From contig JAFGJB010000126.1 in NCBI GenBank assembly GCA_016929295.1, positions 1-36,538 of the forward strand: a stretch of 36,538 bases of DNA. The letters are read 5' to 3'. Below, one piece after another: positions 1 through 8,184 of the stretch. The position numbers were made by a program, and so were the translations under genes. Numbering within the stretch: the first letter of the stretch is position 1; each line of letters begins with the position of its first letter. Origin of the DNA: Candidatus Zhuqueibacterota bacterium. Lineage in GTDB: Bacteria; Zhuqueibacterota; Zhuqueibacteria; Residuimicrobiales; Krinioviventaceae. A model generated the notes under the pieces. That model was not told the origin of the DNA, did no database searches, and saw only the letters and a program-made list of their open reading frames with translations.

Positions 1-210
1 ACCACGATAGGTGCGGAAGGTCTGCCCGTTGTTGATGGACAGCATTTCCTCAAGGCGGACGCTGCCGGAGAATTTGCTGACGCCATTGACTCCCTGCTGA
101 GGAACGCTGATGTGCGCGCGCGTCTGTCGCGCAACGGCAGAGAGCTGGTGGAGAAGAACTTTACCTGGGAAAAGGTGGCTGATGCGTTTGCTGAACTTGT
201 GAATTTTTAA
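1..210 (+). CDS. Glycosyltransferase family 4, C-terminal fragment (5' end outside window)
   Basis: Only the last 69 codons are present; the reading frame is open from base 1 and stops with TAA at 208-210. The visible residues (T-I-G-A-E-G-L near the start, then a D-A-A-E-F-A-D-A-I stretch, R-L-S-R-N-G-R-E and a terminal F-T-W-E-K-V) are typical of the C-terminal Rossmann domain of GT-B, GT4-type glycosyltransferases. There the E-G-L/P segment contacts the sugar nucleotide and the final helix folds back on the N-terminal domain. The donor and acceptor cannot be told. It is separated from the next gene by an intrinsic terminator, so it belongs to an upstream transcription unit. Confidence 0.8.
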   Translation, partial: TTIGAEGLPVVDGQHFLKADAAGEFADAIDSLLRNADVRARLSRNGRELVEKNFTWEKVADAFAELVNF

Positions 211-309
211 GCTGCGCGTCAAAAGATTGCAGTAAAAAACGGACCGGGAGAATGCTCGTGTCAGTACGAGACGCGGCGCTTTTCTCCGTCACTTTATGTT
301 TTGCACAAG

Positions 310-342
310 AGGAGCTGTGTATGATTACACAGCTCCTTTTTT
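310..342 (+). terminator. Rho-independent terminator
   Basis: A perfect 11-bp stem (310-320 with 327-337), a 6-nt loop (ATGATT) and a run of six T (337-342). It lies 100 nt after the stop of the partial glycosyltransferase gene and closes that transcription unit before the carbamate kinase gene. Confidence 0.88.
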
Positions 343-480
343 GTTTCAGGGGTGGCGCCGTGCCCATGATTGCTCGCTGATTTGCGGATCGCTGGATGCA
401 GTCGAGTCTATGCGTGCGAAATCTCTTGATTTTCACAGAAAAAAGGCAAAAATTGCTGCAAAATGGCAAGGTGCACAATT

Positions 481-1434
481 ATGAATCATCAACGGGGCAA
501 AATTGCTGTTGTCGCTCTCGGCGGCAACGCCATCACCAGAGAATTTGAAGAAGGCAATATCTATGAGCAATTCGCCAACACTCGCCGGTCGTTGTTGGGA
601 GTCGCACAGCTCATCGAGGCGGGCTATCGGTTTGCCATCACCCATGGCAATGGGCCGCAAGTCGGCAATTCCCTGATTCGCGTTGAAGCCACCAGAGATA
701 TACTTCCCCCCATTCCCCTGGGTGTTCTGGTGGCGGATCTGGAAGGCGGCATGGGATATATGATCGAGCAATCGCTGCAAAACAAGCTTCATTATCGCGG
801 TGTTGACCGGCAGGTGGTGACGCTGCTGGCGCAGGTGATTGTAGACAAGAATGATCCATCCATTTTAAATCCAACAAAATTTGTCGGGCCATTTTATCAA
901 AAGGACGACATCGAAAACATTGCCAGGGCGCGGAACTATAAGATCAAAGAAGATTCAGGACGCGGCTATCGACGAGTTGTGCCGTCGCCGCGGCCGCTCA
1001 GGATCGTCGAGCTGTTGACGATCAAGCAATTAGTTCACGCAGGCATCATCGTCATTACAGCCGGCGGCGGCGGCATTCCAGTCTATATCGAGGCAGATGG
1101 GACTTACGAAGGCGTCGATGCGGTAGTTGATAAAGATTTGACATCCGGGATACTGGCTGCTGATATTGAAGCAGAAGAACTTTATATATTAACATCCGTC
1201 GAAAAAGTAGCCTTAAACTTTGGCAAAAAGGAGATGACATTTTTGTCGCGATTGACTGCAGATGAGGCCAGGACTTATCTGCAGGATGGGCAGTTCCCGC
1301 CAGGGAGCATGGGGCCCAAGATAGAAGCAGCGATCAGTTTTCTTGAAAAAGGCGGCAAAAAAGTGATCATCACAGCGGTTGAGAAATTGCCGGATGCTCT
1401 CGAAGGTCGTACAGGGACATTTATCTTCCCCTGA
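481..1434 (+). CDS. arcC: Carbamate kinase
   Basis: A 317-aa amino-acid-kinase fold protein of full family length. It interconverts carbamoyl phosphate + ADP and carbamate + ATP in the cytosol, usually in arginine-deiminase or purine catabolism. Recognisable family segments are A-L-G-G-N-A-I at the N terminus, T-H-G-N-G-P-Q-V-G, V-P-S-P-R-P, T-A-G-G-G-G-I-P-V and D-K-D-L-T-S, with the C-terminal E-G-R-T-G-T. The start at 481 is chosen over the in-frame ATG at 463 because AAGGTG (468-473) sits 7 nt upstream. No arcA, arcB or other carbamoyl-phosphate enzyme is nearby, so its pathway role here is unknown. It is preceded by a terminator and followed by a 540-nt non-coding stretch, so it is probably monocistronic and unrelated to the polysaccharide operon. 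Confidence 0.93.
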   Translation: MNHQRGKIAVVALGGNAITREFEEGNIYEQFANTRRSLLGVAQLIEAGYRFAITHGNGPQVGNSLIRVEATRDILPPIPLGVLVADLEGGMGYMIEQSLQNKLHYRGVDRQVVTLLAQVIVDKNDPSILNPTKFVGPFYQKDDIENIARARNYKIKEDSGRGYRRVVPSPRPLRIVELLTIKQLVHAGIIVITAGGGGIPVYIEADGTYEGVDAVVDKDLTSGILAADIEAEELYILTSVEKVALNFGKKEMTFLSRLTADEARTYLQDGQFPPGSMGPKIEAAISFLEKGGKKVIITAVEKLPDALEGRTGTFIFP

Positions 1435-1976
1435 TCTCGTCTGCGAAAGCCATTTTTATAGCGACAAAATTCAAAATATTTTGTCTATTTTGAAATTTCG
1501 GGAACAAAACAAAACGCGCCTTTGTTATTCTTTTTAGTTGGGCATCCTCTGATTAAGCATCCTTCCAAATTTTCTAACAAACCTAAAAGATGAGTTAGAG
1601 CCTTTAAAAAGGCAAATCTTCACTGGTTGTGGTAATCCTTGTTAGAATGAAGGAGGTGCGAAAACAAAAACCAATAAAAGAATTTCCTATATTGAAGCAT
1701 CTTTAGTTGTTGCAGCATGACAGACATTGCTTCGTAAGGTGATTGTGGGATTTATGTGGATTAGGAAGTTGGGGAACCACATACGTAGCTAATACGAATT
1801 CCATTCTGCCGACATTCTTTTTTTCCTTTCCTGTGCTAAAGTGTCTCTGCTAAAACTTGTCGAACTCGTATGCTGTAGCATGTAACGTATTGACAAATGT
1901 GTGAACATCGGTCGCATCGTGATGTCGAACGGATTAAGCCGTTGATGCGGTGAATATTTTTTCACAGTTGTAATTG
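1435..1976 (+). other. Long non-coding leader upstream of the polysaccharide operon
   Basis: 542 nt without a convincing gene. It holds an AT-rich 9-bp palindrome (1470-1478 / 1486-1494, not followed by a T-run), a short GCCTTT/AAAGGC hairpin (1600-1613), an isolated AAGGAGGTG (1650-1658) with no usable reading frame behind it, and the palindrome ATGCT-GT-AGCAT (1870-1881). TTGACA at 1890-1895 could be a -35 box, but no good -10 lies at 16-18 nt. The operon promoter is presumably here. No JUMPstart/ops element was seen. Confidence 0.5.
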
Positions 1977-2744
1977 ATGTTGGTGATTGCCGTGAGAAAA
2001 TTGGCTCCTATAGCAAGAGTTACACTCTTTTCTTTCTTGGTCTGTTGCCTTGGTTGTTCCTCCCATACGCAATTGAATCGACGACACTCGTCCTATGGCC
2101 AGATACAATTGCCAAGAAATGATTCCGTGACCATATCGGATCCGGTCTATACTTTTGGCATTGATGACCTCATCGAAATAAAATTCTTTGATAATGATCA
2201 GTTCAATGAAATATTGCGGGTTCGTCCGGATGGACGCATCAGCTTGCCCAAGTTAAACGAGATATTCGTCCTTGGCATGACGCCGACCCAGCTGGACAGT
2301 TTTATCACCGCTGCTTATGCAAAGATCATTCAGCAGCCGGACGTCACTGTCATTGTCAGAGAATTCGGCGCCCGGCAGGTCTTTGTGCTGGGAGAGGTGA
2401 ACTCGCCGGGCGGATATCCTGTTCATCGAAATATGACGCTCCTGCATGGCATTGCAGCCGCAGGCGGCTTCAAGATGAGCGCCCAGCCAAAAAGCATCAT
2501 GATTTTAAGGCGGAAGAACAGCCATATCCTGGCAGCATACAAGATCGATGTCACTCGCTCATACAAATTTCAGGAATCGTATGCGATGAGCTCCGATCCG
2601 TTGATCTATTCGATGGATATCATCTATGTGCCCAGGACCTACATTGCCAGCGCCGGCACTTTTTTGAATCAGCTCTACGATATCATTTTGCCACCATTCG
2701 ACACCTATCTGCGGGCAATGTGGTACAGCGATTGGGCACGCTAA
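1977..2744 (+). CDS. Wza-like polysaccharide export (OPX) outer-membrane lipoprotein
   Basis: A 255-aa protein. The first ~27 residues form a signal peptide with a basic n-region (R-K), a hydrophobic core and a Cys-rich end (C-C-L-G-C), consistent with lipoprotein processing, although the lipobox is not canonical. A Poly_export domain (about residues 50-135: F-G-I-D-D-L-I-E-I, V-R-P-D-G-R-I-S-L-P, G-M-T-P-T-Q-L) is followed by an SLBB-type segment (V-F-V-L-G-E-V-N-S-P-G-G-Y-P). Family members form the outer-membrane channel for capsule or EPS export together with a Wzz/Wzc co-polymerase, which is the next gene. It is shorter than E. coli Wza (about 380 aa), so it has fewer periplasmic domains. 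The start is uncertain: ATG 1977 follows an in-frame TTG at 1974 and no clear ribosome-binding site is visible. It is the first gene of the operon. Confidence 0.88.
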   Translation: MLVIAVRKLAPIARVTLFSFLVCCLGCSSHTQLNRRHSSYGQIQLPRNDSVTISDPVYTFGIDDLIEIKFFDNDQFNEILRVRPDGRISLPKLNEIFVLGMTPTQLDSFITAAYAKIIQQPDVTVIVREFGARQVFVLGEVNSPGGYPVHRNMTLLHGIAAAGGFKMSAQPKSIMILRRKNSHILAAYKIDVTRSYKFQESYAMSSDPLIYSMDIIYVPRTYIASAGTFLNQLYDIILPPFDTYLRAMWYSDWAR

Positions 2745-2785
2745 GATCGACGATCGACGGACGGATACAATTGTATTCAATTTTT

Positions 2786-2829
2786 GCCACCTCACTTGTT
2801 TCGCACGAGAAGGATGTAAGTGAGATGGC
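2786..2829 (+). other. Hairpin in the spacer between the OPX and co-polymerase genes
   Basis: A 12-bp stem with one mismatch (2786-2797 with 2818-2829) and a 20-nt loop, in a 131-nt spacer that also holds the perfect palindrome ATACAATTGTAT (2765-2776). No T-run follows, so it is not a standard terminator. It could affect mRNA processing or the relative expression of the two genes. The role is inference. Confidence 0.4.
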
Positions 2830-2875
2830 GGAGCAGTAGCCGGAATTTCAGATGTATGAACATGACAGGTGAAAT

Positions 2876-4396
2876 ATGGTCCATCATATCATGAATTATG
2901 AAGAAAAAGAAGCGCCCGTTTCGTTGCTGCATATCGTCACGATTGTCTTTAAGCATAAATGGATTGTCCTTTCCTTTTTCTTTGGCATCGTCGGCATTGT
3001 GACGCTCGGCAGTCTGCGAACGACAAAGATCTATGAAGCGCGGTCAAAATTTATCGTCGAAAAAGAAGGTGAAAGTGAAAAAGCCTTGCTTTTGCAGGTG
3101 AATGTTCCTTCTCAATATGAAAAATATGACTGGATAAACGCCGAGATTGAAATTCTCAAAAGTCGCCCGGTGGCGATGCGCGTCGTGAAAGAACTGGGAT
3201 TTGATCAAAACGCGCACCCGGTTGAGCAACTGGCGCCGAACGATTCTGACATTATTCTGGAGAGAAGCGTCAAGAGTTTTCAGAAAGGAATGCAGGTTGA
3301 GGTGGCAAAGAACAGCAATGTCATCGAAATCAGCTACAAAGATCAGGATCCGGTCATGGCGACGAATGTCGTCAATTCGGTGATCAATGCCTATGTCGAA
3401 TATCGTTCCGAACTGTACGACGAATCCGAAACCTACAAATTTTTTGAAGAGCAGATGGAGATCACTGATAGAAAACTACAGGATCTGGAGCGCGATCAAT
3501 CCGATTTCAAAAGAAAGCAAAATATGTTTTCACCCGAGGCGCAGAGAGAAATCTTGCTGACAAGATTGGCGGATTATGAAAAGAAACTGACGGATGTGCG
3601 GACCGAGAGACGACGCAAAGCCGCCATCCTCAATGTCATCAAAGGCCAGCTGGGAGAAGGAGATGGTCAAACGACTCCGGCGATCGAATCAAACGACAGC
3701 CCGGTGAAATCGATGCATGTGACAAAATTGCGCGGCGAGCTGTTGGACCTCGAATTGAAGCGCGAAATCGCTTTGCAGAAATTCACTCCGGAATATCAGG
3801 AGGTCATAAATCTCGACAGGCAGATTGCCGCAACAAAGGCAAAACTAGCAAGTGAAGTCGGGAAATTGTTGGAAATTGAAGAGATTACTATCCTGTCGCT
3901 CAGCGCTGAGGAAAATGTACTGCGTCAGTCCATCGAGAACACGAGCAATGAGATGAATGAACTGGCACAAAAAGAATATGAGTACTCGCAGATTAGCCGC
4001 GGACTGGAGGATAATCGCGAGATCTATTCCATGCTGCTCAAGCAACGCGAGGCAGCGGGCATTTCGCGAGCCAAACATCAAAAAGGCGTCAGCGTCAAAG
4101 TCATAAGTCCCGCTGTGGTGCCCGATTTCCCGTTGAATCCACAGACAAAGCTCAAGATCGCGATCGCCGCTGTTTTAGGCGTGATTTGCGGTCTGGGACT
4201 CGCATTTTTGCGCGAATATTTTGATCACACTTTTACTTTTCCCGAAGAGATTGAAAGATATATCGGCCTCGTCGTTCTGGGCTCGGTTCGGGAATTCAAT
4301 GAGAGGATCATTCACATGCCGATCACTGACAGGACGCGGCGTGAGTTGGTGCAAAACAGCCAGGTGGATGCACTGCCCGATCTGTGGATCACCTGA
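2876..4396 (+). CDS. Wzz/GumC-like polysaccharide co-polymerase (chain-length determinant)
   Basis: A 506-aa inner-membrane protein. It has a cytoplasmic N terminus, a first membrane helix at about residues 29-47, a Wzz-type domain, a long periplasmic coiled-coil region (about 170-400, rich in E, K, R, Q and L), and a second membrane helix at about 426-445. That helix is preceded by the typical Pro-rich V-V-P-D-F-P-L-N-P segment. The short cytoplasmic tail has no kinase domain; an ATPase-like protein is encoded separately just downstream, the split arrangement also seen in Gram-positive CpsC/CpsD. Such proteins control polymer length and connect the Wzy polymerase to the OPX channel. ATG 2876 has AGGTGA 3 nt upstream, which is short; ATG 2891 is the alternative. 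Confidence 0.9.
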   Translation: MVHHIMNYEEKEAPVSLLHIVTIVFKHKWIVLSFFFGIVGIVTLGSLRTTKIYEARSKFIVEKEGESEKALLLQVNVPSQYEKYDWINAEIEILKSRPVAMRVVKELGFDQNAHPVEQLAPNDSDIILERSVKSFQKGMQVEVAKNSNVIEISYKDQDPVMATNVVNSVINAYVEYRSELYDESETYKFFEEQMEITDRKLQDLERDQSDFKRKQNMFSPEAQREILLTRLADYEKKLTDVRTERRRKAAILNVIKGQLGEGDGQTTPAIESNDSPVKSMHVTKLRGELLDLELKREIALQKFTPEYQEVINLDRQIAATKAKLASEVGKLLEIEEITILSLSAEENVLRQSIENTSNEMNELAQKEYEYSQISRGLEDNREIYSMLLKQREAAGISRAKHQKGVSVKVISPAVVPDFPLNPQTKLKIAIAAVLGVICGLGLAFLREYFDHTFTFPEEIERYIGLVVLGSVREFNERIIHMPITDRTRRELVQNSQVDALPDLWIT

Positions 4397-4456
4397 TCCC
4401 GTTCCATATAATCGACTTTGATCAATCACCATTCCATTTTGCGGAGGTTCACATCA

Positions 4457-5305
4457 ATGGACTATATGATGGATGCCAGGCAGCAGAGGCGAACGCAACA
4501 GGGCGCTGTCACGATCGTGTTGCCCGTGGAGAGCATCGGTCAACAGAAAGGATTACACCATGCAAAGAGATCAAAACCGTTCACACCCGATCTGCTGTAT
4601 GGACTCAACGATAGCGCCATGTATGATTTTCAAAGAATATTGGAAAATATTTTATCCCTTCGCCAAACACATAACATGCAAATTATCGGCATGACCTCGG
4701 CGCATTCGAATGAAGGCACCTCGACGGTGATCGGCGCGCTCTCTCTTCTCGCCGCGGCGCGGCAAAATCACCAGTCGCATAATGCAAAAACCAACGCCTG
4801 TAAAGAATCACTGCTGAAAAAAGCGACTGTTCCTTTTCAGAATGTTCTCCTGATAGACACACAGCTGAAACATCCGACGCTGCATACGCTGTTCGGTGTC
4901 GATATCCAGCCGGGTTTGAGCGACTATCTGGAGTCTCGAATAAATCTGCGCGCCAGCATCAGAAACATCGCAAACTCTCGCTTGCGCTTCATGCCGGCCG
5001 GACAAATGACGGAGCAACCGCTCTATCACCTCTATTTTGATGTTTTTTATGATCTGTTGGAGCGGATCAAGCCCTATATTTATCTGATTCTTCTGGATAT
5101 TCCTCCTTTGCTCGAATATGCCGAAGGCATTACACTGAGCAAGCTATGCGATGGCATTATATTGAATATTAAAAGCGCTACGACGCGCTGGGAATCCGTT
5201 CAGGAAGCAAAGAATTTGGTCGAAAAGGCCAATGTTAAAATAGTCGGGACCATTCTGAATAAACGAAAATCATATGTCCCCAAATGGATGTCTCGCTGCC
5301 TGTGA
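4457..5305 (+). CDS. BY-kinase/CpsD-like ATPase with a degenerate Walker A motif
   Basis: A 282-aa MinD/ParA-like protein of the bacterial tyrosine kinase family that partners Wzz-type co-polymerases. Recognisable parts are the Walker A region at residues 80-90, the Walker A'-like strand (V-L-L-I-D-T-Q-L-K-H-P, near residue 130), the Walker B/D-I-P-P-L strand, and the C-terminal V-K-I-V-G-T-I-L-N. The P-loop reads T-S-A-H-S-N-E-G-T-S-T: the usual Gly-Glu-Gly-Lys-Ser has become Asn-Glu-Gly-Thr-Ser, so the phosphate-binding Lys is Thr88. There is no Tyr-rich C-terminal tail. It may therefore be a structural or regulatory pseudokinase rather than an active autokinase (inference). ATG 4457 is chosen over 4418 because GGAGG-type sequence (4443-4447) lies 9 nt before it. 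Confidence 0.83.
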   Translation: MDYMMDARQQRRTQQGAVTIVLPVESIGQQKGLHHAKRSKPFTPDLLYGLNDSAMYDFQRILENILSLRQTHNMQIIGMTSAHSNEGTSTVIGALSLLAAARQNHQSHNAKTNACKESLLKKATVPFQNVLLIDTQLKHPTLHTLFGVDIQPGLSDYLESRINLRASIRNIANSRLRFMPAGQMTEQPLYHLYFDVFYDLLERIKPYIYLILLDIPPLLEYAEGITLSKLCDGIILNIKSATTRWESVQEAKNLVEKANVKIVGTILNKRKSYVPKWMSRCL

Positions 5306-5369
5306 TGATGGCTGCGTGGACAGAGGGGCCGGCATCCGATCATTATCAGCATTGTGAAAAGGCCACCCA

Positions 5370-7208
5370 TTGAATAAATATCTCAAAAGTAATTTCCTCC
5401 TCGAAATTGCACTCTATCTTTTATCCTTTGCACTGTCGTACGTTTTCGCATTTTACGTCAGGTTGGAGGGCAATATCCCGCCGGAAACCTGGGCTTATAT
5501 CCGCAAAACGTTACTGCTGGTCGTTCTGGTCAGAGCTGTCAGTTTTATCCTGTTCAAGGTGTTCCACGGCCAGTGGCGTTACTGCAGCATCCTGGATGTG
5601 ATCGCGATCATAAAGGCGGTGACTCTCAGCTCAATGGTGCTGGTCTGCACCTTCTATTTCATCTTCACCTTTCAATATCTGCCGAGAACTGTCTTTATCA
5701 TCGATTGGATGATTGTCACATTGATGGTATGCGGCATTCGCTTTTCAAGACGGCTGCTGAAAGAGCTTTTACTGAATACATCCCGCAGCATAAAGAGAGT
5801 GTTGATTGTCGGCGCCAATGATATTGGCAAAAATCTCATCAATGAGATGAAGTCGAATTGGGATAGCGGCTACTATCCGGTCGCGCTCGTTGATGATGAT
5901 GTGAAAAACCTGAATCAGGTTTTTTACGGCGTCAAAGTCGTTGGCACCCGCATGAGCATACCGCACATTGCCAGCACCCAAAAAATAGACGAGATCATCA
6001 TCGCATTGCCGCATGCGTCGGGAAAAATTATCCGGGAGACGACCAGCTTGTGTCGTCTCTCGCATAAACCATTCAAAATTTTGTCCACGACGAATGGCCA
6101 TATTGATCAACAGACGCTCATCAACCGCATCCGCAAGATTGATATCCAGGATTTGATCGGCCGGAAACAGATTTATATCAACTTTGCAGAAATAAGAGAG
6201 TTTTTTCACGACAAAAGAATTTTAGTCACCGGGGCGGCGGGTTCCATCGGTTCCGAATTATGTCGTCAGATCGCCCAGTTTGATCTGGCGAAATTGATAA
6301 CACTGGATCGATCGGAGAATGGCCTTTTTTATCTGGATCGGGAGTTGCGCGAGTCTTTTCCGGATTTGGATTTTTCCCTGGCTTTGGCCGATATCACTGA
6401 CTATGCTGAAACCAACAGTTTCTTCTCTCGATTCAGACCGCATATCGTTTTTCATGCCGCCGCTTACAAGCATGTGCCAATGATGGAACAACACCCCTAT
6501 CAAGCGGTCAAGACCAACATCTTGGGAACCAAAAATGTGCTCGATATTGCCCTGGAGAATGGCGTTGAGAAATTTGTCATGATATCAACCGATAAAGCCG
6601 TCAAACCGACCAGTTTGATGGGTTTGACAAAAAGAGTTGCGGAAGATATTGTCAAGAGCGCCAATCAAAAAGGCATGACAAAGTGCTTGTCCGTACGCTT
6701 TGGCAACGTCATCGGCAGCAGTGGCAGTGTGATCAGGGTCTTTGAAGAGCAGATCAGAAAGGGCGGACCCGTGACGGTCACACATCCGGATGTGGCGCGT
6801 TATTTTATGTCGATACCCGAAGCGGTTTTGTTGGTCCTGCAGGCCGCGTCGCTGGGAAGCGGCGGCGAAGTCTTTATTCTTAAAATGGGCGAGCTGGTGA
6901 AAATATATGATCTGGCAAAAGAACTCATCATGTTGGCAGGATTGACGCCCAATGAGGACATACAGATCGAGTTCACCGGCCTGCGACCCGGTGAAAAGAT
7001 CATTGAGCAGCTATGGGAAGAGTCGGAAAAATGTACAGAGGCGGTGAATGAAAATCTTTATATCGTCAAAAACCATGCTGCTCCCGTGACAGCGGATGAA
7101 AGTTATATCAAAGAATTGCTGACCCTCGCGATCAAGGAATCGTCCGCTCAAAATGGTTTCAAGGACAGATTGAGGGCCGTCATCTATGAAGGCGATCTCG
7201 TGACATGA
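5370..7208 (+). CDS. Membrane-bound nucleotide-sugar 4,6-dehydratase, WbpM/CapD family
   Basis: A 612-aa protein of the usual long-form length. Four membrane helices fill roughly residues 8-125. A first Rossmann fold begins at V-L-I-V-G-A-N-D-I-G (144-153). The catalytic SDR domain begins at L-V-T-G-A-A-G-S-I-G (285-294). The active-site region S-T-D-K-A-V-K-P-T-S-L-M-G-L-T-K places Met417 and Lys421 in the Ser-Met-Lys arrangement of WbpM, instead of Ser-Tyr-Lys. The family converts UDP-GlcNAc to the 4-keto-6-deoxy sugar, the precursor of QuiNAc, FucNAc or bacillosamine-type residues. The aminotransferase two genes downstream could use that keto sugar. The start codon is TTG (5370) with AAAAGG about 7 nt upstream. 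Confidence 0.92.
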   Translation: MNKYLKSNFLLEIALYLLSFALSYVFAFYVRLEGNIPPETWAYIRKTLLLVVLVRAVSFILFKVFHGQWRYCSILDVIAIIKAVTLSSMVLVCTFYFIFTFQYLPRTVFIIDWMIVTLMVCGIRFSRRLLKELLLNTSRSIKRVLIVGANDIGKNLINEMKSNWDSGYYPVALVDDDVKNLNQVFYGVKVVGTRMSIPHIASTQKIDEIIIALPHASGKIIRETTSLCRLSHKPFKILSTTNGHIDQQTLINRIRKIDIQDLIGRKQIYINFAEIREFFHDKRILVTGAAGSIGSELCRQIAQFDLAKLITLDRSENGLFYLDRELRESFPDLDFSLALADITDYAETNSFFSRFRPHIVFHAAAYKHVPMMEQHPYQAVKTNILGTKNVLDIALENGVEKFVMISTDKAVKPTSLMGLTKRVAEDIVKSANQKGMTKCLSVRFGNVIGSSGSVIRVFEEQIRKGGPVTVTHPDVARYFMSIPEAVLLVLQAASLGSGGEVFILKMGELVKIYDLAKELIMLAGLTPNEDIQIEFTGLRPGEKIIEQLWEESEKCTEAVNENLYIVKNHAAPVTADESYIKELLTLAIKESSAQNGFKDRLRAVIYEGDLVT

Positions 7209-7224
7209 TCGGCAAACCACGCTT

Positions 7225-8172
7225 ATGTCAATGGCAATCTTGACAGCTTTGCTGACCGATCAGCTGATTATCCCCGCCCTGTTTTGCTATGTGCTGACGC
7301 TAGCGCTGATGCCGGTGAGCATGAAACTGGCGCATTTTCTCCACGCTGTGGATATGCCGGGCGACATCAAAATTCACCAACACGCGACGCCGCGCCTGGG
7401 GGGATTGGCCATTTTTGTGAGCATCATGATATCCATGAGACTCTTTCCCTCCCTGACGCATGCTCTGCCTCTCAATGGCCGCATATTCATTGTTTTGAGT
7501 TTGTCCGGCATTTTTCTGCTGGGAGTAATTGATGATGTCGTGAATTTAAGACCGGGAACGAAATTGGCCTTGCAGATCGGCTGCACCCTGATTGCCGGAA
7601 CAGGCATGGCGATTTTTTATCCGTCCACTCAGGTGGCGCACCTGATAGCGGTCTGTTTCTTCCTGCTTTTATTCACAAATTCATTCAATCTCATCGACGG
7701 CATGGATGGCCTGGCAGGATCGCTGGCGATGATATTGGCCTTTGCCATTGGCATCATTGCATCATTGACGGGCAACTGTTTTGTCCTGTTTGTTTCCATC
7801 CTCGTCGCGAGCTGCTCGACCGGTTTTCTTTTCTATAATCTCAATCCGGCGCGCGTGTTTCTTGGCGACTGTGGCAGCACATTGATTGGATTCACATTAG
7901 CGATTTCATTGAGCATGCTGTGGCTCAATTCTGCCCAACGATATTCCTTCATCCCACTCATCGTGTTGGCGGGCGTGCCTCTTTTTGACACATTCCTCGT
8001 CCTCGTGAAAAGGAAAACTAGACACAAGCCGCTCTTTGTCGGCGACCGAAATCATTCATACGATGTGCTGCTGCAAAAAGGCTTCACGGTTCATCAAACC
8101 CTGGCAATCTTGTGCGTCATCTCTTTTGTCCTCGCATCACTCGGAGTTACTATTTTTTTACTTATAACCTGA
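7225..8172 (+). CDS. WecA/TagO-type undecaprenyl-phosphate sugar-1-phosphate transferase
   Basis: A 315-aa polytopic membrane protein of the MraY/WecA (PNPT) superfamily. Signature blocks are the Asp pair G-V-I-D-D-V (D103, D104), N-S-F-N-L-I-D-G-M-D-G-L-A (152-164), F-L-G-D-C-G-S-T-L-I-G and the cytoplasmic His box G-D-R-N-H-S-Y-D. The family transfers a HexNAc-1-phosphate from UDP to undecaprenyl phosphate. It is the only recognisable priming enzyme in the window and so the likely initiator of the repeat unit. It starts 16 nt after the dehydratase stop; ATG 7231 is an alternative start. Confidence 0.92.
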   Translation: MSMAILTALLTDQLIIPALFCYVLTLALMPVSMKLAHFLHAVDMPGDIKIHQHATPRLGGLAIFVSIMISMRLFPSLTHALPLNGRIFIVLSLSGIFLLGVIDDVVNLRPGTKLALQIGCTLIAGTGMAIFYPSTQVAHLIAVCFFLLLFTNSFNLIDGMDGLAGSLAMILAFAIGIIASLTGNCFVLFVSILVASCSTGFLFYNLNPARVFLGDCGSTLIGFTLAISLSMLWLNSAQRYSFIPLIVLAGVPLFDTFLVLVKRKTRHKPLFVGDRNHSYDVLLQKGFTVHQTLAILCVISFVLASLGVTIFLLIT

Positions 8173-8184
8173 GGGGAAAAAATC

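Noticed and set aside
161-478. Minus-strand open frame of 105 codons near the window start
   Set aside because: It spans the strong + strand terminator and the end of the glycosyltransferase gene and shows no domain.
1470-1494. AT-rich palindrome as terminator of the carbamate kinase gene
   Set aside because: The 9-bp stem is almost all A-T and is not followed by a T-run.
1647-1706. A 19-codon open frame with ATG in the leader
   Set aside because: The strong Shine-Dalgarno-like sequence lies inside it rather than upstream, and nothing else supports translation.
1890-1918. TTGACA as -35 of a sigma-70 promoter
   Set aside because: No acceptable -10 hexamer at the right distance; kept only as a note in the leader entry.
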